DNA of 64,000 nucleotides from PNNG01 sp046291695 (GTDB lineage: Bacteria > Bacteroidota > Bacteroidia > UBA7662), in the NCBI GenBank assembly GCA_046291695.1, contig JBKBSO010000018.1, positions 1 to 64,000 on the forward strand, in the 5' to 3' direction. The notes under the pieces are model-generated. The model was not told the origin of the DNA and did no database searches. It saw only the letters and a program-made list of their open reading frames with translations. The position numbers and the translations under genes are program-made. This document shows positions 28,271 to 37,177 of the stretch, piece after piece; position 1 is the first letter of the stretch, and the number at the start of each line of letters is the position of its first letter.

Positions 28271-29662
28271 TTATTTCTTAACCAATTGGGCCATTAATTC
28301 CGCTTCAACTACCAATTTGTTTCCTACAAATGCCTGCCCGCCCATCTGACAAATGCCTCTTCTGATAGGCTCTTTTAACGCCAATTTGAAGATAAGGGTA
28401 TCTCCCGGAACTACCTTGTCCTTGAAACGAACATTGTCAATTCTTAAGAAATAAGTCCAATACCCACCGGGGTCGTCCATCAAACTTAGGCATAAAATAC
28501 CACCAGTTTGCGCCATGGCTTCTATGGTTAGCACGCCTGGCATCACCGGATTTCCAGGAAAGTGTCCTTGAAAAAAGGGCTCGTTCATGCTTACATTTTT
28601 GATCCCAACTACATATTCCTTCGTTAACTCTGTAATTTTGTCTACCAGTAAAAAAGGATAGCGATGCGGAAGGAATTCAGTAATGCCGTTAATGTCATAC
28701 ACAGGTGGGGTGTTCGGGTCGTACTTGGGAACATCAATGGTTTTTTGCCGCTTTTTAAGATACTGTCGAAATTCTTTTCCAAAGCCCACGTTGCTACTGT
28801 GTCCGGGCTTACTCGCAATTACATGTCCTTTTATCGGCTTGCCTAATAACGCCAAATCCCCAACCACATCAAGCAACTTATGTCGGGCTGCTTCATTTAC
28901 AAAGCGAAGCTTGGCATTGTTTAATATGCCTTCTTCGGTCACCTTCATCTGCGGCTTTTTGAATACATCTGCCAGGCGCGTAAGTTCAGCTTCAGGGACG
29001 GGTTTATCTACTACTACGATGGCGTTGTTCAAGTCTCCACCTTTGATTAGGTTATGCTCAAGAAGCATCTCCAGCTCATGTAAAAAGCAAAAAGTCCTGC
29101 AGGCCGCTATTTCATGCTCAAAATCAGCTATATTTTGCAAACGGGCGTGCTGCGTGCCTAATACATCCGAGTTAAAATCGATGAGTACCGATAATCTAAA
29201 TTGATCAGCTGGAATAATGGTGATCTCTGCATCTTTCTCAGCATCGTAAAAATGAAAGTTCTCAGTAAGCTCAATGTATGACCGTGGTTCTTTTTGCGCC
29301 ACAATACCCGCCGTTTTAAGCAACTCAACAAATTCAATTGAACTACCATCTGCAATCGGACATTCAGGGCCATCGAGGCAAATAAGCACATTGTCTATTT
29401 GTAAGCCAGAAAGTGCAGCAAGTACATGCTCAACGGTATATACTCGGGCATCACCTTTTCCAAGGGTTGTCCCTCTACTGGTTTCTACTACATTTTCAAC
29501 AAGAGCAGGAATAACCGGCTCCGCTTCTAGATCAGTTCTTTTAAAAACATAGCCATGATTCGCGGCTGCAGGGGTAAAGGTCATAGTAACCTTAGCTCCG
29601 GTATGAATACCGACGCCTGAAATACTTACAGCCTGACCAATGGTCGTCTGATTATCACTCAT
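28271..29662 (-). CDS. lpxC/fabZ: Bifunctional UDP-3-O-acyl-N-acetylglucosamine deacetylase / (3R)-hydroxyacyl-ACP dehydratase
   Basis: 463 residues, a fusion typical of Bacteroidota. Residues 1-305 are LpxC: the zinc ligands His79 (YTVEHVLAAL), His261 and Asp265 (RHKLLDVVGD) and the catalytic His288 (PGHSS) are all present. Residues 320-463 are FabZ: LPHRYPFLLVD, catalytic His367 in GHFPGNPVMPGV and Glu381 in IEAMAQTGG. LpxC does the committed step of lipid A synthesis and FabZ dehydrates hydroxyacyl-ACP for fatty acid synthesis, so both users of the 3-hydroxyacyl-ACP pool are made in a 1:1 ratio. It overlaps lpxD by 8 bases. Confidence 0.96.
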   Translation of the reverse strand: MSDNQTTIGQAVSISGVGIHTGAKVTMTFTPAAANHGYVFKRTDLEAEPVIPALVENVVETSRGTTLGKGDARVYTVEHVLAALSGLQIDNVLICLDGPECPIADGSSIEFVELLKTAGIVAQKEPRSYIELTENFHFYDAEKDAEITIIPADQFRLSVLIDFNSDVLGTQHARLQNIADFEHEIAACRTFCFLHELEMLLEHNLIKGGDLNNAIVVVDKPVPEAELTRLADVFKKPQMKVTEEGILNNAKLRFVNEAARHKLLDVVGDLALLGKPIKGHVIASKPGHSSNVGFGKEFRQYLKKRQKTIDVPKYDPNTPPVYDINGITEFLPHRYPFLLVDKITELTKEYVVGIKNVSMNEPFFQGHFPGNPVMPGVLTIEAMAQTGGILCLSLMDDPGGYWTYFLRIDNVRFKDKVVPGDTLIFKLALKEPIRRGICQMGGQAFVGNKLVVEAELMAQLVKK

Positions 29663-30707
29663 GATTAGGGCTTATAGGATGTAACTCTTTTAAAAACTTT
29701 TCGAGTTGTAAAATACGTTTTTCAAATTCAGGCAATTTCCTGATTAAACTATGTGTACGTTGGCTATCCATGTATTTCATCACCGGCGTTCCATTCCATT
29801 TTTTGTTGGGCTCCTCTATGGAACGGGTCACTCCGGTTTGTCCTCCAATGTGTGAACCCGCAGCCACATAAACATGACCAGCAAAGCCAACTTGGCCGGC
29901 AATTACACATTGCTCATCAATGCGGGTACTTCCTGAAATTCCTGTTTGAGCGGCAATTACCGTGTTCTTGCCAATTTCTACATTGTGTGCCACATGAACC
30001 AAATTGTCGAGCTTAACACCTTCTCTGATGATGGTGGCTCCCATGGTTGCCCGGTCAATGGTGCAATTAGCCCCGATTTCAACATGGTCTTCAAGAATGA
30101 CTTTGCCGTTTTGGGCGATTTTTTCATATTTCCCACCTACCTGAGGTGCAAAACCAAAGCCGTCGGAACCTATTACCGCATTGGCGTGTATGATGCAGTT
30201 GGCACCAATTTCACAGTCGTTGAGGATCCGCACTCCGGGATGAATCACTGTGCCAGCTCCAATTTTGGCTTGCTTACCTATAAATACATGCTGCATGACC
30301 TTTACTCCTTCGCCGAGCACGGCCTCGTCGCTTATGTAACTAAATGCCCCCACAAAACTATCTGGACCTAACACTGATTTAAGAGATACATAACAAGGTT
30401 GCTCAAGTCCTATCTCCGAAATTTTGTTTTTGTTGAAAATAGCAAGCAGTTTGCTAAATGCTAAATACGGGTCATCCACGCGCACGATGGCGGGCACAGC
30501 ATGTCCGTTGAGCTCAATATCATTGGCCACTATAAGCACCGATGCCTTGGTACTACTTAAAAAATGAAGATACTTGGGGTTTGCTATAAAGCTGATGGAT
30601 CCCTGATCGGCTTCTTCAATTTTGGCTAACTTAATTCCCAGAACGTCAGCAGCTCCTTCAAGCTGTCCGTTCAATATATCAGCAATCTGCCGGGAAGTGA
30701 ATTGCAT
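29655..30707 (-). CDS. lpxD: UDP-3-O-(3-hydroxyacyl)glucosamine N-acyltransferase
   Basis: 350 residues from ATG 30707 (MQFTSRQIADILNGQLEG), the canonical N-terminus; an 8-codon longer frame exists but enters the promoter region. It has an N-terminal uridine-binding domain (about 1-100), a hexapeptide beta-helix (100-300) with catalytic His in VHVAHNVEIG, and a C-terminal helix. It carries out the third step of lipid A synthesis. It is the first gene of the operon lpxD-lpxC/fabZ-lpxA-ABC; a TAnnTTTG box lies 30-37 bases upstream. Confidence 0.95.
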   Translation of the reverse strand: MQFTSRQIADILNGQLEGAADVLGIKLAKIEEADQGSISFIANPKYLHFLSSTKASVLIVANDIELNGHAVPAIVRVDDPYLAFSKLLAIFNKNKISEIGLEQPCYVSLKSVLGPDSFVGAFSYISDEAVLGEGVKVMQHVFIGKQAKIGAGTVIHPGVRILNDCEIGANCIIHANAVIGSDGFGFAPQVGGKYEKIAQNGKVILEDHVEIGANCTIDRATMGATIIREGVKLDNLVHVAHNVEIGKNTVIAAQTGISGSTRIDEQCVIAGQVGFAGHVYVAAGSHIGGQTGVTRSIEEPNKKWNGTPVMKYMDSQRTHSLIRKLPEFEKRILQLEKFLKELHPISPNHE

Positions 30708-30736
30708 GCTTAATATTAACTTAATCGACAAATATC

Positions 30737-30744
30737 CAAAATTA
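30737..30744 (-). promoter_or_regulatory. Candidate -7 box of the lpx operon
   Basis: Minus-strand TAATTTTG fits the Bacteroidota -7 consensus TAnnTTTG. No good TTG -33 element is seen at the usual distance. Confidence 0.35.
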
Positions 30745-30780
30745 GATTCACATTCTAAAACCTAAGGTTCCGCAGGACAT

Positions 30781-32019
30781 TTATCCTGTGGATAGTGCAA
30801 TCCCTTTTGGATAGCAGAGGTAATGTTTTTCCACCGTTTGTGTGAGTGCTTTTAAATTCAAATTGTCCGAAACTTCCACTACATCCGTTAGTTTACCGCT
30901 TTTTGAAAGAATCATGATTTTGTCGTGTTCTGGTAAGTAGGCATCATTGGTCACTGAGCCAACTTGTAGAAAATAATGAATTTCGGATTCACTGATCTTA
31001 TAGCTGTCGCGAATCTTTTGGCGAAGAGATTCGGTGAGCTGAGTGTCAAAAGCTTTTTTTTGCAGTAGCACCCGATTCAACCTGCGGTGTATCAGCCCAT
31101 CACAAAGGCAACTTAGCACCTTATCGGTATGCTGGGCCCAAACCTTAATGGCACTGAACAAATCATGATCATCAATGGCAGCAAATCGTTCTAATAATTC
31201 ATCATTCCGCTCAAACATGATACGATCGCAACGATTTTCAAGGAAAAACAATAAAGCAGGACTGCCAAAAAGATGTTCTCCCCCGCGACATAGCTCTTGG
31301 GCACGTTGTAATATTTTGCTGATCATAAACTCCGCCGAGAGAACGGTTTTGTGTAAATAAACCTGCCAGTACATCAACCTACGGGCGATAATGAATTTTT
31401 CGATGCTGTAAATGCCTTTTTCTTCTACCACAAGGCTATCGTTCCGTACTTCCAACATATGTATGATCCTATCCCAGCTTACTACGCCTTCGGATACACC
31501 AGAAAAAAAACTATCCCTCGTTAAGTAATCCAGTCGGTCCATATCAAGTTGTGAGCTTACCAGCTGATGCAAGAATTTTTTGGGGTATGCATCGGTAAAG
31601 ATTGCAATGGCCGTGTCGAGCAATCCCTGCATTTCCCGGTTAATTGTTTGCATCATCCTTAAAGAAATAGCTTCATGATGCACACCTTCGATGAAGATAT
31701 ATTCCAAGGCATGCGAAAAAGGACCATGACCAATATCGTGCAATAAAATGGCTATTTGCGCTCCTAAAGATTCTTCCGAGCTGATTTCATGGCCTTTCGA
31801 CCGGAGGGTTTGTATGGCCTTTTGCATGAGGTACATGGCGCCAAGAGCGTGGTTGTAGCGGCTGTGCACAGCCCCCGGATATACCAAGTAAGTCATGCCC
31901 ACTTGCTTTATTCGTCGTAAACGCTGGAAATACGGGTGTTGTATTAAATCGTAAATGGCTTCATGCTCAATTTGCAGAAATCCGTATACAGGGTCGTTGA
32001 TAATTTTCTTTTTATTCAC
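30781..32019 (-). CDS. HD-domain phosphohydrolase (dNTPase-like, COG1078)
   Basis: 412 residues from GTG 32019, which gives NKKKIINDPVYGFLQIEHE, the usual start of the family; TTG at 32052 would add 11 residues. The metal-binding HD motif is at LLHDIGHGPFSHALEY, with upstream His in GAVHSRYNHALGAMYLM and a later Asp in QLDMDRLDYLTRDS. Family members hydrolyse dNTPs to the nucleoside and triphosphate or act on related nucleotides, and some are allosterically activated by dNTPs. It is divergent from porX. Confidence 0.88.
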   Translation of the reverse strand: MNKKKIINDPVYGFLQIEHEAIYDLIQHPYFQRLRRIKQVGMTYLVYPGAVHSRYNHALGAMYLMQKAIQTLRSKGHEISSEESLGAQIAILLHDIGHGPFSHALEYIFIEGVHHEAISLRMMQTINREMQGLLDTAIAIFTDAYPKKFLHQLVSSQLDMDRLDYLTRDSFFSGVSEGVVSWDRIIHMLEVRNDSLVVEEKGIYSIEKFIIARRLMYWQVYLHKTVLSAEFMISKILQRAQELCRGGEHLFGSPALLFFLENRCDRIMFERNDELLERFAAIDDHDLFSAIKVWAQHTDKVLSCLCDGLIHRRLNRVLLQKKAFDTQLTESLRQKIRDSYKISESEIHYFLQVGSVTNDAYLPEHDKIMILSKSGKLTDVVEVSDNLNLKALTQTVEKHYLCYPKGIALSTG

Positions 32020-32090
32020 CTTTGTGTGATTAATGGCACGCTCTGTGGTCAAATTTCGTTTATAAAGTCAGAAACTAAAAAACATATCGC

Positions 32091-33650
32091 ATGTCGCAGA
32101 AAATTCAGATCCTTTGGGCCGATGATGAAATTGATTTACTTAAGCCGCACATACTCTTTTTAAAGTCGAAAGGATATGAAATTAGCCCAGTCACAAACGG
32201 TGAGGATGCCGTGGAAATGGTGAGTGAGCAAACTTTTGATTTGGTATTCTTGGATGAAAACATGCCAGGATTACCCGGCTTGGAAGCTTTAGCACGTATC
32301 AAAACCATTCGCCCGGCATTGCCTGTGGTTATGATTACCAAAAGCGAAGAAGAATATATCATGGAAGAGGCGATTGGTTCGCAGATTGCCGACTATTTGA
32401 TCAAGCCCGTAAATCCAAACCAAATCCTCTTGGCGATTAAAAAGATTATCGACCATAAGCGCTTGGTAAGTGAAAAAACCACTTCAGGATATCAACAGGA
32501 TTTCCGAAATCTTGGCATGGCCTTCAATGAGCGCTTAAGCGCTCATGAATGGGCCGAAACTTACCAGAAACTGGTGCACTGGGAAATTGAGCTCGAAAAG
32601 AGTAAAGATGCAGGCATGAAAGAGGTGTTCATGATGCAGAAGTCAGAAGCTAACAGGCAGTTCAGCAAGTTTATTGCCGAAAACTACCTCGATTGGCTTA
32701 ACGAGCCCGACAGTAACAGCCCGGTAATGTCGCACAACCTCCTTAGAAAGAAGTTATTCCCTTTACTTGATGCAGGAAAGCCGTATTTTTTGGTAGTTAT
32801 CGATAACCTTCGCCTTGATCAGTTTAGGGTCATTGAACCTTTTTTAGCCGATTTATTCCACATCGATAAGGTAGATCCGTATTTCAGTATTTTACCTACC
32901 AGCACAGAGTTTGCCAGAAATGCGCTTTTTGCAGGCATGATGCCTGCCGAAATCAAAAAGCGTTATCCCGATAAGTGGGTTGATGGTGAAGATGAAGGGA
33001 GTAAAAATATGCACGAAGCTTTTTTTCTAAATGAACAACTCAAACGCGCCGGAAGGAATTTAAAAACTTCCTACCATAAAATCACCACGCTTCATCAAGG
33101 AAAACAACTGGTTGAAAATGCTTCAAATTTGTTCGTAAACGATCTTAATGTAGTTGTTTACAATTTTGTGGACATGCTCAGCCATGCCCGCTCCGAAATG
33201 AATGTGATTAAAGAATTGGCAGATGATGACGCTGCCTATCGTTCCATTACGCGCTCTTGGTTCGAACACTCACCCCTGTATGAATTGATGAAAAAAATTG
33301 CCGAAAAAGGAGTGAATATGGTGATTACCACCGATCATGGAACCATTAAAGTAGGCGAGCCGGTGAGAATTATAGGGGATAGAAATACCACCACGAATTT
33401 GCGCTATAAAGAGGGCAAAAACCTTAGTTACGACCAAGGTGATTTGTTTGTGATTGATAAACCCGAAAAGGCCCATCTCATCAAGCCCTATTTAAGCTCT
33501 ACTTATGTGTTTGCTACAAATGATCAGTATTTTTGCTACCCTAATAACTACCATCATTTTGTAAATCTCTATCGAAACACTTTTCAGCATGGTGGCATTT
33601 CACTCGAGGAAGTTATTATTCCGTTTGTTAGCCTTAGGCCTAAGCAATAA
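32091..33650 (+). CDS. porX: PorX-type response regulator with PglZ (alkaline-phosphatase-like) effector domain
   Basis: 519 residues, matching PorX length. Residues 1-120 are a receiver domain: acidic pair at WADDEID, phosphoacceptor Asp55 in LVFLDENMPG, Lys81 in MITKSEEE. A helical linker follows. From about 220 on it is a PglZ domain with VIDNLRLDQ, the Thr/Ser-rich LPTSTEFARNALF and TTDHGT, the expected metal and nucleophile sites. In Porphyromonas and Flavobacterium PorX, with the sensor PorY, controls T9SS gene expression and hydrolyses (oligo)nucleotides. No PorY is in the window, but several T9SS cargoes are. Confidence 0.93.
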   Translation: MSQKIQILWADDEIDLLKPHILFLKSKGYEISPVTNGEDAVEMVSEQTFDLVFLDENMPGLPGLEALARIKTIRPALPVVMITKSEEEYIMEEAIGSQIADYLIKPVNPNQILLAIKKIIDHKRLVSEKTTSGYQQDFRNLGMAFNERLSAHEWAETYQKLVHWEIELEKSKDAGMKEVFMMQKSEANRQFSKFIAENYLDWLNEPDSNSPVMSHNLLRKKLFPLLDAGKPYFLVVIDNLRLDQFRVIEPFLADLFHIDKVDPYFSILPTSTEFARNALFAGMMPAEIKKRYPDKWVDGEDEGSKNMHEAFFLNEQLKRAGRNLKTSYHKITTLHQGKQLVENASNLFVNDLNVVVYNFVDMLSHARSEMNVIKELADDDAAYRSITRSWFEHSPLYELMKKIAEKGVNMVITTDHGTIKVGEPVRIIGDRNTTTNLRYKEGKNLSYDQGDLFVIDKPEKAHLIKPYLSSTYVFATNDQYFCYPNNYHHFVNLYRNTFQHGGISLEEVIIPFVSLRPKQ

Positions 33651-33662
33651 ATTCCAGGAAAA

Positions 33663-34529
33663 ATGCGCTTGATCACCTTATGCTTGGGTATGCTGCTGGT
33701 AGTAGCCGTAGGGGCGCAGCCTATTCCGGCCCTGCGACTTCAATTGGGGCAGGTGTATCTTGAAGGCGATCGGCTCGATTTCGACCTGATGGTTGAATCA
33801 GCTGCTGATGAACGGCTCAACTTGGCCTTTGCAGATGTAGTGCTTCGTTTTGATGCTTCAGCGGTGTCAGATACTGCTCGTATCTTTCTTTGGCCACAAA
33901 GTTCACAGCTGATGAGCGCTGAACAACAGGCTTTAACAGCGTATGAGTTGGCTTATAATTTACGTATCGATCGTAAAGCCGATGAAGTTCTGTTTTATGT
34001 AGGAATTGACCCGCCGAAATTTAAAAATATGTCGGAGTTTATATCCGAAATAGCCCAAATGCATCCTCACAAGGGACTATACCGTATCGGTCGCTTTAGT
34101 ATCACAGGATTGCTGCAAGTACCCGATGTACTCGACTTTCATCGGGCCAATAAAGGTTTTCGGACTCAGGCATATAGTTTCGATCCAAATAACCGGTTTC
34201 AGGCAGACTCGGTACAATTGGTTTCTAACCCACTCAACCTGATGAATCAGGAATTGGAGTTTTTTGAAATTGAGCAAATCAACGGAGAAGTACATTTAAA
34301 ATGGCGGAGCGGAGAGTTGAGCAAGTGGAAACGACTTTCGGTTGAACGCACTTATGATCTAAACAAATGGGAAGAACTCGCCTTTACACCGGCAACGGTA
34401 CGGGAAATTCGCGACCAACCTAATCCGCCACAGCCCATAGAAGGGAGGCCTTTGGTTTTTTATCGACTACTAATAACGCCCAACAAGGGTAAAGCTTTTT
34501 ACAGTCCAATTCGGATGGTAGTATTTTAG
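33663..34529 (+). CDS. Secreted protein of unknown function downstream of porX
   Basis: 288 residues with a clean signal peptide (MRLITLCLGMLLVVAVGAQP). I do not recognise the family. The N-terminal 140 residues read as a beta sandwich (LRLQLGQVYLEGDRLDFDLMV, ADVVLRFDASAV), and the end (WKRLSVERTYDLNKWEEL ... FYRLLITPNKGKAFYSP) resembles fibronectin-like modules that precede T9SS tails, but no sorting tail is present. It starts 12 bases after porX and is probably in its operon. It could be a T9SS accessory or cargo-like protein. Confidence 0.7.
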   Translation: MRLITLCLGMLLVVAVGAQPIPALRLQLGQVYLEGDRLDFDLMVESAADERLNLAFADVVLRFDASAVSDTARIFLWPQSSQLMSAEQQALTAYELAYNLRIDRKADEVLFYVGIDPPKFKNMSEFISEIAQMHPHKGLYRIGRFSITGLLQVPDVLDFHRANKGFRTQAYSFDPNNRFQADSVQLVSNPLNLMNQELEFFEIEQINGEVHLKWRSGELSKWKRLSVERTYDLNKWEELAFTPATVREIRDQPNPPQPIEGRPLVFYRLLITPNKGKAFYSPIRMVVF

Positions 34530-34679
34530 ATTTGGCTTCACAAGCTAATTGTTTGTATGCCTGCATATTATATCCAAATCCATCGCTTTTTGTCCCTGAG
34601 CATTGTCAGCCTAATGTAATGCTATTGTTAATTCACGTCAAAATTCGGAATAGAGTTTTCGATTTTGAGGCATTATTTA

Positions 34680-34687
34680 TACCTTTG
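34680..34687 (+). promoter_or_regulatory. Candidate -7 box of a small transcript
   Basis: TACCTTTG fits TAnnTTTG exactly; the nearest upstream TTG (34665-34667) is closer than the usual spacing. It lies in a 273-base gap without a gene and about 95 bases before a strong terminator. Confidence 0.4.
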
Positions 34688-34693
34688 CAACAT

Positions 34694-34815
34694 CATTCGA
34701 GCGATAATTTTTGCTCATTTCATAAGGATCCTTCAGTATCCTGTAATCAGGAGCTGTAGTTCATACAACAGGTTTTAGGAGACCGCTGCCGGGAGGTAGC
34801 GGTCAATTTTTTTTA
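34694..34815 (+). ncRNA. Candidate small RNA of about 120 nt (promoter box plus terminator)
   Basis: Between the TAnnTTTG box and the terminator no start codon or ribosome site is evident, yet several short hairpins can form: GAGC..GCTC (34700-34717), AGGAT..ATCCT (34726-34743), CCTG-TAAT-CAGG and TGTA..TACA, then the terminator stem. This arrangement suits a free-standing regulatory RNA. It could instead be the 3' untranslated region of the gene ending at 34529. I cannot match it to a known family. Confidence 0.4.
34781..34815 (+). terminator. Strong terminator with GGGA tetraloop
   Basis: A 10-bp stem (34781-34790 with 34795-34804, one G-U pair) closes a GGGA loop and is followed by a T-run to 34815. 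The T-run overlaps the 3' end of the convergent thioesterase gene. Confidence 0.85.
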
Positions 34816-35213
34816 TGGGGTTTGAGGAGCTGAATAAGCCAATCATCTATACGCCTGGGTTTTAAACTAAGCGCATCAAGTGCACACCAGGTGGTAATGG
34901 CTTGTGCCAGAAGAGTCCCATCTATTTTTTCAATTATTACATGTCTCTGAGAACGACTGCCACTGGTTGCCCCCACGTAAGTTCGCGCCCTTATTTTGTC
35001 TCCTGCTAGAGCAGCTTTTTTATAGTCAATTTCGTGGCGCAATACCACCCAAACGACACCTGAAGCTGGGTGATTAGCGCTTAACTGCTCCCAATGTGCT
35101 GCTGAAACTTCTTGTATCCAACGCATGTATACCAAATTATTTACATGTCCCAAGGCATCCATATCGCCAGGTGCTATGTTGAGCGGTAATACGAAGTGTG
35201 TACTGCGTTCCAT
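34803..35213 (-). CDS. Acyl-CoA thioesterase of the YbgC/4-hydroxybenzoyl-CoA hot-dog family
   Basis: 136 residues, a single hot-dog domain. The motif GDMDALGHVNNLVYMRW near residue 15 contains the catalytic Asp and the HVNN typical of YbgC-like and FatA-like thioesterases. They hydrolyse acyl-CoA or acyl-ACP; chain preference cannot be judged. The last codons (PHKKN) are encoded by the A-run opposite the plus-strand terminator, so the two convergent units overlap. Confidence 0.85.
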   Translation of the reverse strand: MERSTHFVLPLNIAPGDMDALGHVNNLVYMRWIQEVSAAHWEQLSANHPASGVVWVVLRHEIDYKKAALAGDKIRARTYVGATSGSRSQRHVIIEKIDGTLLAQAITTWCALDALSLKPRRIDDWLIQLLKPHKKN

Positions 35214-35292
35214 CTGCTAATGATAACCAAAATTTATGAGTCCACACTCAGCTTTCCCTATAACCTGATGGCTTTTTATTAGATTTGTGCTT

Positions 35293-35700
35293 ATGAATTA
35301 CTGGTTGCTTAAATCGGAACCGAATGTGTATAGTTTCGATGATTTGATTCGTGAAGGTGAGGGTATTTGGGATGGTGTGCGGAATTACCAGGCACGTAAC
35401 AATCTGCGAGCCATGGAGGTAGGTGATTTGGCTTTGTTTTATCATTCAAATATCGGAATGGAGGTGACTGGCTTGGCAAGAATAAGCGCAGCTGCGTTTC
35501 AAGACCCTACTACCGATGATCATCGGTGGTCGGCCGTAGGGGTTACAGCTGTACAGAAATTCAAATCTCCGGTCACATTAAAGCAACTTAAGACGGATCC
35601 TTTTTTTGAAGACCTGAGTTTGGTCCGTCATAGCCGCCTTTCGGTGATGCCGGTTACAAAAGCACATTTTGATGCTATCTTAGCCCTTTCAGAAGTATGA
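35293..35700 (+). CDS. EVE-domain protein
   Basis: 135 residues forming one EVE (PUA-like) domain: MNYWLLKSEPNVYSFDDL at the start, then GIWDGVRNYQARNNLRAM and GDLALFYHSN, as in human thymocyte nuclear protein 1. EVE domains bind modified bases in DNA or RNA. ATG 35293 is preferred to GTG 35287 because it gives the family's standard N-terminus. Its stop overlaps the pyrR start by 4 bases, so its translation is tied to a pyrimidine regulator. Confidence 0.92.
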   Translation: MNYWLLKSEPNVYSFDDLIREGEGIWDGVRNYQARNNLRAMEVGDLALFYHSNIGMEVTGLARISAAAFQDPTTDDHRWSAVGVTAVQKFKSPVTLKQLKTDPFFEDLSLVRHSRLSVMPVTKAHFDAILALSEV

Positions 35701-36239
35701 ACACCAACCAACGTCTGATTGTACCCGCAGCCCAGCTGTCGATCATACTGCAAAGACTTACCGAAGAACTTGTAGAGCAGCATGGTGGATTCCAGGATAC
35801 TGTGATTATTGGTTTGCAGCCCCGAGGAACCTTCCTCGCTGAGCGGTTACATCAATTGCTCCAAGCCCGCACAGCGCAAAGCATTAAATTTGGTAAACTT
35901 GACGTTACCTTTTACCGCGATGATTTCAGAAGACGTGACGAACCGCTCATTCCCAGTGCCACAGAAATCGACTTTTCCATTGAGGGGAAAAAGGTGGTAC
36001 TTATTGATGATGTATTATACACGGGTCGAACAATACGCGCTGGTCTTGATGCTTTACTCGATTTTGGTCGCCCCGAACGTGTAGAACTGCTCGTTTTGGT
36101 GGAGCGATTATACACTCAAGAGTTTCCTATACAACCCGACTATTGTGGCCGTAGGGTGAATACTTTGAATAACGAACGAATAACAGTGTCCTGGATCCAA
36201 ACCACGGGTGAGGACAATATTTGGATACACTCGAATTAA
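35697..36239 (+). CDS. pyrR: Bifunctional pyr operon regulator / uracil phosphoribosyltransferase
   Basis: 180 residues. The PRPP-binding motif VVLIDDVLYTGRTIRAGLDAL is present near residue 100, along with IIGLQPRGTFLAERL and the basic FYRDDFRRRDEP loop that in PyrR contacts RNA. In Bacillus PyrR attenuates pyr mRNA in response to UMP. The downstream pyrB start lies only 5 bases after the stop, which fits that role, but no obvious anti-terminator was seen upstream. Confidence 0.93.
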   Translation: MNTNQRLIVPAAQLSIILQRLTEELVEQHGGFQDTVIIGLQPRGTFLAERLHQLLQARTAQSIKFGKLDVTFYRDDFRRRDEPLIPSATEIDFSIEGKKVVLIDDVLYTGRTIRAGLDALLDFGRPERVELLVLVERLYTQEFPIQPDYCGRRVNTLNNERITVSWIQTTGEDNIWIHSN

Positions 36240-36243
36240 CTCC

Positions 36244-37161
36244 ATGTCAGCACTCAGTACCAGGCACCTCATCAGCATCAAATCGCTTACTCAAGCAGAT
36301 ATCGACCTGATTTTTAATACTGCCGATAATTTTAAAGAGGTAATTAATCGACCCATTAAAAAGGTACCCTCGCTACGGGATATTACCATAGCAAATATTT
36401 TTTTCGAAAATTCGACCCGCACCCGGCTTTCCTTTGAACTGGCAGAAAAGCGCCTTTCAGCGGATGTGATTAATTTTTCGGCATCTGGAAGTTCTGTGTC
36501 AAAGGGAGAAACCTTGGTTGATACCGTTAAGAATATCCTGGCCATGAAAGTGGATATGGTGGTAATGCGCCATGCCAATGCCGGGGCATGCGAGTTTTTA
36601 GCTCGAAATATTGATGCTAAAGTGGTGAATGCCGGAGATGGCGCTCATGAACATCCAACCCAAGCGTTGCTCGATGCTTATTCGATTAGGGAAAAACACG
36701 GAGCAGTTGCCGGGCTTAAAGTAGCCATTATTGGAGATATCCTACACTCACGAGTGGCCTTGTCGAATATTTTTTGTTTACAAAAACTAGGAGCAGAAGT
36801 GATGGTATGCGGACCAACCACCCTGATGCCCAAGTTTATTTCCAGCTTGAACGTGCGCGTTTCGCACAATGTTCGAGAGGCTCTTGCCTGGTGTGATGTA
36901 GCCAATATATTACGTATCCAACTCGAAAGGCAGCAAACCCGATACTTCCCTTCACTTCGGGAATATACCCAGCGATTTGGCATCAACCGTCAGCTGCTGG
37001 AAAGTATCGGTCGCGACATTACCATAATGCACCCAGGCCCAATCAACAGAGGAGTAGAGCTTAACTCTGATGTTGCCGACTCTGGACAGTCAATCATCCT
37101 CAATCAGGTCGAAAATGGGGTGGCTGTGCGGATGGCAGCACTTTATTTACTTGCCAATTAG
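36244..37161 (+). CDS. pyrB: Aspartate carbamoyltransferase catalytic subunit
   Basis: 305 residues from ATG 36244 (SALSTRHLISIKSL); the frame open from 36208 overlaps pyrR and is not used. The carbamoyl-phosphate motif FENSTRTRLSFE (residue 50), the loop SGSSVSKGETL and the HPTQALLDAYSI motif (residue 135) are complete, as is MHPGPINRGVEL. It makes carbamoyl aspartate, the first committed pyrimidine intermediate. A regulatory chain gene (pyrI) is not adjacent. It lies in an operon with the EVE protein and pyrR. Confidence 0.96.
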   Translation: MSALSTRHLISIKSLTQADIDLIFNTADNFKEVINRPIKKVPSLRDITIANIFFENSTRTRLSFELAEKRLSADVINFSASGSSVSKGETLVDTVKNILAMKVDMVVMRHANAGACEFLARNIDAKVVNAGDGAHEHPTQALLDAYSIREKHGAVAGLKVAIIGDILHSRVALSNIFCLQKLGAEVMVCGPTTLMPKFISSLNVRVSHNVREALAWCDVANILRIQLERQQTRYFPSLREYTQRFGINRQLLESIGRDITIMHPGPINRGVELNSDVADSGQSIILNQVENGVAVRMAALYLLAN

Positions 37162-37177
37162 GAGCAAATAAAGGCCC

